From positions 372,001 to 436,000 of the forward strand of contig NZ_VKCZ01000001.1 in assembly GCF_009299835.1 (NCBI RefSeq): a stretch of 64,000 nt of DNA, in the 5' to 3' direction. The notes below the pieces were generated by a model. It was not told the origin of the DNA. It worked only from the letters and a program-made list of their open reading frames with translations, and did not search any database. A program made the position numbers and the translations under genes. The DNA comes from Microlunatus speluncae. GTDB taxonomy: Bacteria; Actinomycetota; Actinomycetes; Propionibacteriales; Propionibacteriaceae. Positions 60,089-64,000 of the stretch are shown here, in pieces; positions within the stretch are counted from its first letter, which is position 1, and each line of letters starts with the position of its first letter.

Positions 60089-61273
60089 ATGGGGCTGGAC
60101 GAGGCCGACCGGCCGGTTCGCCGGGCTCGCACGGTCGCGCTGCTGGCCATGACCCCGGCGCCCTTGACCACCGCGATCATGCCGGGGATCGGGCTCGGCC
60201 GGGAGAGTGACCCGACGCGGATGATCTTGGCCGCGGTCGGGATCGCCGCGGTCGTGATCATGCAGTGCCTGGCGCACTATCGGAGCGTGTCCGGCCCGTT
60301 CGCGCGGGACGGCGACGCGGTCCGGACGGGGCATCGTCCACCCTGGATCGACCTCGCCTTCGGGCTGACCGTGATCATCTCGATCCCGCTGGTCGCGCCG
60401 CTCGCCGGCGACCGCTGGGACAGCTGGGCCTGGCTCGGCGGCTCGGTCGCCGGCGCGCTGCCGCTGCTGTTTCGCCGCGCCCCGGTGTTGATCGCCGGCT
60501 GGATCGGGCTGCTGGTGGCGGTGCTGGTGATCGGCAACCGGGTCGGCGATCCACTCGGGTACGGCCTGACCGCGATCTCGATCGGGCTGACGGTCGCGTT
60601 CATGTGCGGGCTGCCGCTCGCCTTGTGGCGGGTGGTCGGTGATCTCCGCGCCGGCCGCGAGGCCAGGGCCCGGCTCGCGGTGGCCGAGGAGCGGTTGCGG
60701 TTCGCCCGCGACATCCACGACGTGGTCGGCCACACCCTCTCGGTGATCGCGCTGAAGGCCGAGCTGGTGGAGCGACTGCAGCCGGTCGATCCGGAACGAT
60801 CGAGCACCGAGGCCGGCGAACTCCGCCGGCTCACCGCCGACGCGCTGGTGCAGCTCCGGTCGACCGTCGACGGCTATCGCGGGATGGACCTGGAACAACA
60901 ACTCGCCGCGGTCCGGGACGCCCTGGACACCGCCGGCATCGGCTGCCGGGTCGAACTCGCCGCCCGACCACCGAACCCGGCCGTCTCCCGGCTGTTGGCG
61001 ATCGCGCTGCGCGAGGCGACCACCAACGTGCTCCGGCACGGCGGCGCCACGGACTGTTCGATCGCCCTGGAACGGGCCGGCGACGCACTTCACCTCCGGG
61101 TGATCAACGACGTGACGCCGCGGCCCGAGCCGAGCGCCCGGGCGGGCACCGGGCTGGCCGGTCTGCGGGAGCGGTTCGCGGAGCTCGGCGGCGAGATCCG
61201 GGCCGGTCGGGAAGAAGGTCGCTTCGTGTTCGAGGCGCGGCTGCCGGCTCCCGTAGGCTCGGCGGGATCATGA
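60089..61273 (+). CDS. Sensor histidine kinase (HisKA_3, NarL/DesK type)
   Basis: A 394-residue membrane kinase. About five or six hydrophobic segments occupy residues 15-190. A linker helix follows, then HisKA_3 FARDIHDVVGHTLSVIALKAEL with the phospho-accepting His near residue 210. The ATPase has LREATTNVLRHGG (N box) and a glycine-rich ARAGTGLAGLRERFAELGG (G box). It phosphorylates the response regulator whose gene overlaps by 4 bp. The ATG 60089 has GAGGAGGTG about 8 nt upstream. The signal is unknown; the CsoR-like site upstream suggests possible metal control of expression. Confidence 0.88.
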   Translation: MGLDEADRPVRRARTVALLAMTPAPLTTAIMPGIGLGRESDPTRMILAAVGIAAVVIMQCLAHYRSVSGPFARDGDAVRTGHRPPWIDLAFGLTVIISIPLVAPLAGDRWDSWAWLGGSVAGALPLLFRRAPVLIAGWIGLLVAVLVIGNRVGDPLGYGLTAISIGLTVAFMCGLPLALWRVVGDLRAGREARARLAVAEERLRFARDIHDVVGHTLSVIALKAELVERLQPVDPERSSTEAGELRRLTADALVQLRSTVDGYRGMDLEQQLAAVRDALDTAGIGCRVELAARPPNPAVSRLLAIALREATTNVLRHGGATDCSIALERAGDALHLRVINDVTPRPEPSARAGTGLAGLRERFAELGGEIRAGREEGRFVFEARLPAPVGSAGS

Positions 61274-61875
61274 TCAAGGTGCTGCTGGCCGACGACGAGG
61301 CGCTGATCCGGGACGCCGTCGCCACCCTGCTCGACCTGGAGCCGGACCTGACCGTCGTCGCCCGCGCCGGTGGCGGCCGGGCGGCGATCCAGGCCGCGCT
61401 CGATCATCGGCCGGACGTCGCCGTCGTCGATCTCGACATGCCCGATCTGGACGGCATGGCGGTCAGCGCCGAACTGGTCCGCGCCCTGCCGTCCTGCCGG
61501 GTGATCATCCTGACCGGTCGCGGCCGGCCGGCCCATCTCCGCCGGGCCCTGCGGGCCGGTGCCGCCGGGTTCGTCACCAAGGGCGCTCCGGCCGGCGCGC
61601 TGGCGCAGGCGATCCGGCGGGTGCACGAGGGGGCCCGGTACGTCGACCCGGAGCTGGCCGCCGAGCTGCTGATCGCCCCGGACTGCCCGTTGACCGAGCG
61701 CGAGCTGGAGGTGCTCGCCGCCCTGGCCCAGGGTGGCACCCCGGCCGCAATCGCCCGGCGGGTCGGCTTGTCCGCCGGCACGGTCCGCAACTACGCCGCC
61801 GCGATCATGACCAAGCTGGAGGTGTCCGAGCGGGCCGAGGCGATCCGGCTGGCCCAGCACCAGGGCTGGATCTGA
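61270..61875 (+). CDS. LuxR-type (NarL/FixJ) response regulator
   Basis: A 201-residue DNA-binding regulator. The receiver domain has VLLADDEALIRDA (acidic pocket), VVDLDMPDLDGMA with the phospho-acceptor Asp, VIILTGRG (Thr) and FVTKGAPAG (Lys). The C-terminal helix-turn-helix is LTERELEVLAALAQGGTPAAIARRVGLSAGTVRNYAAAIMTKLEV. It is translationally coupled to the histidine kinase (ATGA overlap). Targets are unknown. Confidence 0.93.
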   Translation: MIKVLLADDEALIRDAVATLLDLEPDLTVVARAGGGRAAIQAALDHRPDVAVVDLDMPDLDGMAVSAELVRALPSCRVIILTGRGRPAHLRRALRAGAAGFVTKGAPAGALAQAIRRVHEGARYVDPELAAELLIAPDCPLTERELEVLAALAQGGTPAAIARRVGLSAGTVRNYAAAIMTKLEVSERAEAIRLAQHQGWI

Positions 61876-61930
61876 GCCCAGGAACGGGATCCCCGGCCGA
61901 CCCCGTACCGCCGGTCGTATCGTTGCGATC

Positions 61931-62968
61931 ATGAACACCGACGTCGCGACCGATCAGCCCAGATCCCTGCTGGTACGCCCCGGGGAGGTGGTGATCGAAC
62001 GATCACCGATCCCGGCTCCCGGCCCCGGACAGGTCTTGGTCGAGATCGCCGCGGTCGGAGTCTGCGGCTCCGACGTGCACTACTTTGATCATGGCCGGAT
62101 CGCCGACTTCGTGGTCGAGCAACCGCTGGTGCTGGGTCACGAGGCATCCGGCGTGATCCGTGCCCTCGGCCCCGGCGTCACCGACCGTACGGTCGGCCAG
62201 CGGGTCGCGCTGGAGCCGCAGGAAACCTGCGGCCGGTGCAAGGAGTGCCAGTCGGGCCGCTACAACCTCTGCCCGGACGTCGAATTCTTCGCCACGCCGC
62301 CGATCCACGGCGCCTTCGCCGGGCAGGTGGTGCTCGCGTCCCACCGGGCGCACCCGGTGCCGGACACGCTGTCTGACGAGGCCGCCGCGCTGATCGAGCC
62401 GCTGTCGGTCGGCATCTGGGCGTCCCGCAAGGCCGGCGTCGAGCCCGGCGACCGGGTCCTGATCACCGGCGCCGGCCCGGTCGGCCTGCTCTGCGCCGAC
62501 GTGGCCCGGGCCCGGGGCGCGGCCTCGGTCGCGGTGAGCGACACCAACGACTACCGACTCGGCGTGGCCCGTGATCGCGGCGCGAGCCAGGTGATCAACG
62601 CGGCCGCCGGTCCGCTGGCCGAGCAACTCGAGCCGGTCGACGTGATCATCGAATGCAGCGGCGCCGAGCCGGCGGTTCGGGCGGCGTTCACGGTCGCCGC
62701 TCCGGCCGCCCGGATCGTCCTGGTGGGGATGGGATCGCCGACGATGGAGCTGCCGGTCGCCGACATCCAGATCAAGGAACTGATGATCACCGGCACCTTC
62801 CGCTACGCCAACTGCTATCCGGCCGCGATTGCCCTCGCGGCCTCCGGCGCCGTTGACCTGGACTCGCTGGTGACCGGCCGGTTCGGTCTGGACCAGGTGG
62901 CCGACGCGTTGCGTGCCTCCAAGACCGACCCGCACTGCCTCAAGCCGGTGGTCTATCCCTCCCGCTGA
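61931..62968 (+). CDS. Polyol (sorbitol/xylitol-like) zinc dehydrogenase
   Basis: A 345-residue medium-chain dehydrogenase. The catalytic zinc site is GVCGSDVHYFDHG (Cys) and GHEASG (His, Glu). The structural zinc site is CGRCKECQSGRYNLCPD. The cofactor fold is VLITGAGPVGLLCADVARARGA, with Asp (VSDTN) after beta-2, so NAD+. The pattern VHYFDHGRI is typical of sorbitol, xylitol and L-iditol dehydrogenases, and the exact polyol is not fixed. ATG 61931 has TATCGT 7 nt upstream (leaderless). It is monocistronic. Confidence 0.9.
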   Translation: MNTDVATDQPRSLLVRPGEVVIERSPIPAPGPGQVLVEIAAVGVCGSDVHYFDHGRIADFVVEQPLVLGHEASGVIRALGPGVTDRTVGQRVALEPQETCGRCKECQSGRYNLCPDVEFFATPPIHGAFAGQVVLASHRAHPVPDTLSDEAAALIEPLSVGIWASRKAGVEPGDRVLITGAGPVGLLCADVARARGAASVAVSDTNDYRLGVARDRGASQVINAAAGPLAEQLEPVDVIIECSGAEPAVRAAFTVAAPAARIVLVGMGSPTMELPVADIQIKELMITGTFRYANCYPAAIALAASGAVDLDSLVTGRFGLDQVADALRASKTDPHCLKPVVYPSR

Positions 62969-63159
62969 CGCAGACCGCATGTTTGGGCCGCCCAGGAGTC
63001 GGGTACGAACGCGCCGCTGCAGCGGGGATGCAAGGCGAAGCTCCTAAGTCCACCCATCGATCCAGCACGTGGCCGAGCTACCCGTCCGTCCATCCCCGCC
63101 CCGACGTCGCCGGGCGGAGTCGTGGTCTCCGCCCGGCGGCCCGGTTCCCCCACCCCTTA

Positions 63160-63213
63160 CCGAGTTGTCAGAACTGAGTTGTGCCATAGGGCAACTCAGT
63201 TCTGACAACTCGG
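63160..63213. repeat. Intergenic palindrome, GAGTTGTCAGA family, copy 3
   Basis: A perfect 22-bp inverted repeat (arms 63160-63181 and 63192-63213) around a 10-nt loop. It has the same arm sequence as copy 1 (CCGAGTTGTCAGAACTGAG continuing TTG). Confidence 0.85.
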
Positions 63214-63255
63214 TCGGGGTGCCGCGATGTCTGTGGACAACGTCGACCACCTCCG

Positions 63256-63309
63256 CCGACTTGTCAGAACTGAGTTGCCCCAGGGCACAACTCACTTCTG
63301 ACAACTCGG
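63256..63309. repeat. Intergenic palindrome, GAGTTGTCAGA family, copy 4 (imperfect)
   Basis: Arms 63256-63277 and 63288-63309 pair over 22 bp with two mismatches (positions 5 and 15). It lies 43 bp after copy 3 and 39 bp before the TetR start. Confidence 0.8.
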
Positions 63310-63330
63310 CGTTTGGGGTGGCTAGACGAT

Positions 63331-63360
63331 CGTACTAATATTTGGTCATGCGTACTAATA
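63331..63360. promoter_or_regulatory. TetR promoter with direct repeat CGTACTAATA
   Basis: CGTACTAATA occurs at 63331-63340 and again at 63351-63360, exactly 20 bp apart. The first copy overlaps the -10 box TAATAT (63336-63341), and the start codon ATG 63348 lies between them. The arrangement suggests autoregulation. Confidence 0.6.
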
Positions 63361-63983
63361 GGGACTCGGCAGAGACCTTCACGGAGACGGCCCGGCGGGC
63401 TCAGATCGTGGACTGTGCGATCCGGGTGGTCAGCCGGCACGGGTATGCGGGCGCGTCGCTGAGCCGGGTGGCCGAGTTGGCGGGGATCAGCAAGGGGGTG
63501 ATCACGTACCACTTCGCGAGCAAGGCGGAGATCCTCGAGGCGGCCGTGGCCGAGGTGTTCGCCCGCGGTGCCGAGTATGCGCGGACCCATTGGGCGGATG
63601 TTCTCGCCGATGAGGCGGAGCCGCGGCAGTTGCTGCGGGGCTATCTGGAGAGCAACCTCGGCTACATCGCCGCACATCCGGAGCAGATCAACGCCGTGGT
63701 GGAGATCATCCGCGGCCACCGGAGCGCCGACGGCAGCCCGGTCTTCGGTTCCGATTGGGAGGAGCGGGAGACGTTCGGGCTGCTGGAGCAGATCTTCCGG
63801 GCCGGGCAGGAGGCCGGGCAGTTCCGCGAGTTCTCGCCGCGGGTGATGGCGATCGCGGTCCGCCGGGTGATCGACGGCTTCAGCTTCCAGGTGCTCGCGC
63901 ATCCGCAGCTCGACGTCGCCGCCTTCACCGCGGAAGTGGTCGAGCTGTTCGACCGGGCGACCCGGCGGGAGGGGTCGGCATGA
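63348..63983 (+). CDS. TetR family regulator
   Basis: A 211-residue regulator. The N-terminal DNA-binding domain is RAQIVDCAIRVVSRHGYAGASLSRVAELAGISKGVITYHFASKAEIL, and the helical ligand-binding domain resembles BetI/TetR C-terminal types. Start ATG 63348 has TAATAT 6 nt upstream, so the message is leaderless. It probably controls the next gene (63980), which overlaps its stop by 4 bp, and itself through the CGTACTAATA repeats. A near match in front of the 57177 gene suggests a second target. Ligand unknown. Confidence 0.9.
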   Translation: MRTNRDSAETFTETARRAQIVDCAIRVVSRHGYAGASLSRVAELAGISKGVITYHFASKAEILEAAVAEVFARGAEYARTHWADVLADEAEPRQLLRGYLESNLGYIAAHPEQINAVVEIIRGHRSADGSPVFGSDWEERETFGLLEQIFRAGQEAGQFREFSPRVMAIAVRRVIDGFSFQVLAHPQLDVAAFTAEVVELFDRATRREGSA

Positions 63984-64000
63984 CCAGCGCGACCGAGGAG
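63980..64000 (+). CDS. Start of a gene truncated by the window end
   Basis: ATG 63980 overlaps the TetR stop by ATGA. Only MTSATEE is visible. It is co-translated with the TetR regulator and is its likely target; the product cannot be identified. Confidence 0.4.

Larger units (their letters stand above)
62969..63347. other. Intergenic region with palindromes and a DnaA box
   Basis: No ORF of note. It contains the two family palindromes (63160-63213 and 63256-63309), a DnaA box TTGTCCACA on the minus strand (63232-63240) and the TetR promoter/operator (63331-63360). The first 190 bp hold no clear signal. Confidence 0.6.

Noticed and set aside
61261..61270. Leaderless start for the response regulator from TAGGCT before 61270
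   Set aside because: The spacer is about 10 nt and the gene overlaps the kinase stop by 4 bp, so coupled translation explains it better.

Overview
The window is a 64 kb chromosomal stretch from a high-GC Gram-positive bacterium (about 70 percent GC by eye). Actinobacterial marks include frequent GTG starts, leaderless start codons, a mycothiol-type DinB/MDMPI protein, TTGTCCACA DnaA boxes and an orn gene next to tRNA-His. Gene content and repeats suggest Propionibacteriaceae, perhaps near Microlunatus, but that is inference; no rRNA or other firm taxonomic marker is present. There is no prophage, integrase, intact insertion sequence or CRISPR array. Coding density is high and gene pairs often overlap by 4 bp.

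Layout. 1-9.4 kb: a truncated secreted glycosidase/phosphoesterase fusion, a DUF1003 and MgtE-N/CBS pair, a stress-type membrane protein, an M24 aminopeptidase, an acyltransferase/phosphatase pair and HU. 9.4-14 kb: a Bcr/CflA-type transporter, a zinc-ribbon coiled-coil protein that seems to start at ATC, a membrane protein, a 167-bp MITE-like inverted repeat and an RNB ribonuclease. 14-20 kb: a structured intergenic region, an epimerase, a low-GC NYN nuclease, tRNA-His, orn, a transporter/NmrA divergent pair and tRNA-Arg. 20-31 kb: a DHA2 transporter, CocE hydrolase, PrsW-type protease, amino acid oxidase, DM13 protein, an SSB preceded by two DnaA boxes, ettA and a small hypothetical whose 3' end is duplicated downstream. 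31-41 kb: a MoxR-type ATPase with a VWA-like partner, a giant FAD/Fe-S oxidase with an alcohol dehydrogenase, a MarR/YceI divergent pair with two clear operators, and a PadR/membrane pair. 41-46 kb: a multicopper oxidase operon, a long-chain acyl-CoA synthetase and a SET/SnoaL fusion. 46.9-55.5 kb: an L-rhamnose catabolic locus. 55.6-64 kb: sugar-type dehydrogenases, a thioesterase, a two-component system, a polyol dehydrogenase and a TetR regulator.

The best understood module is the rhamnose locus. A LacI regulator faces a GH78 alpha-L-rhamnosidase, followed by L-rhamnose isomerase (rhaI), a fused rhamnulose-1-phosphate aldolase/lactaldehyde dehydrogenase (rhaEW) and rhamnulokinase (rhaB). 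Together these take rhamnosides to dihydroxyacetone phosphate and lactate. A sigma70-type promoter with a LacI-type operator just downstream of its -10 box lies in the divergent gap. No rhamnose transporter or mutarotase is in the window.

Several signals are not explained by ordinary annotation. The palindrome TGATCA occurs about 135 times by hand count, where base composition predicts only about four. A family of intergenic palindromes keeps GAGTTGTCAGA arms but changes its inner stem. At least sixteen genes have a TANNNT box exactly 6-7 nt before the start codon. Other such signals are a roughly 230-bp fold-back element among short repeats, and a duplicated 210-bp intergenic block.
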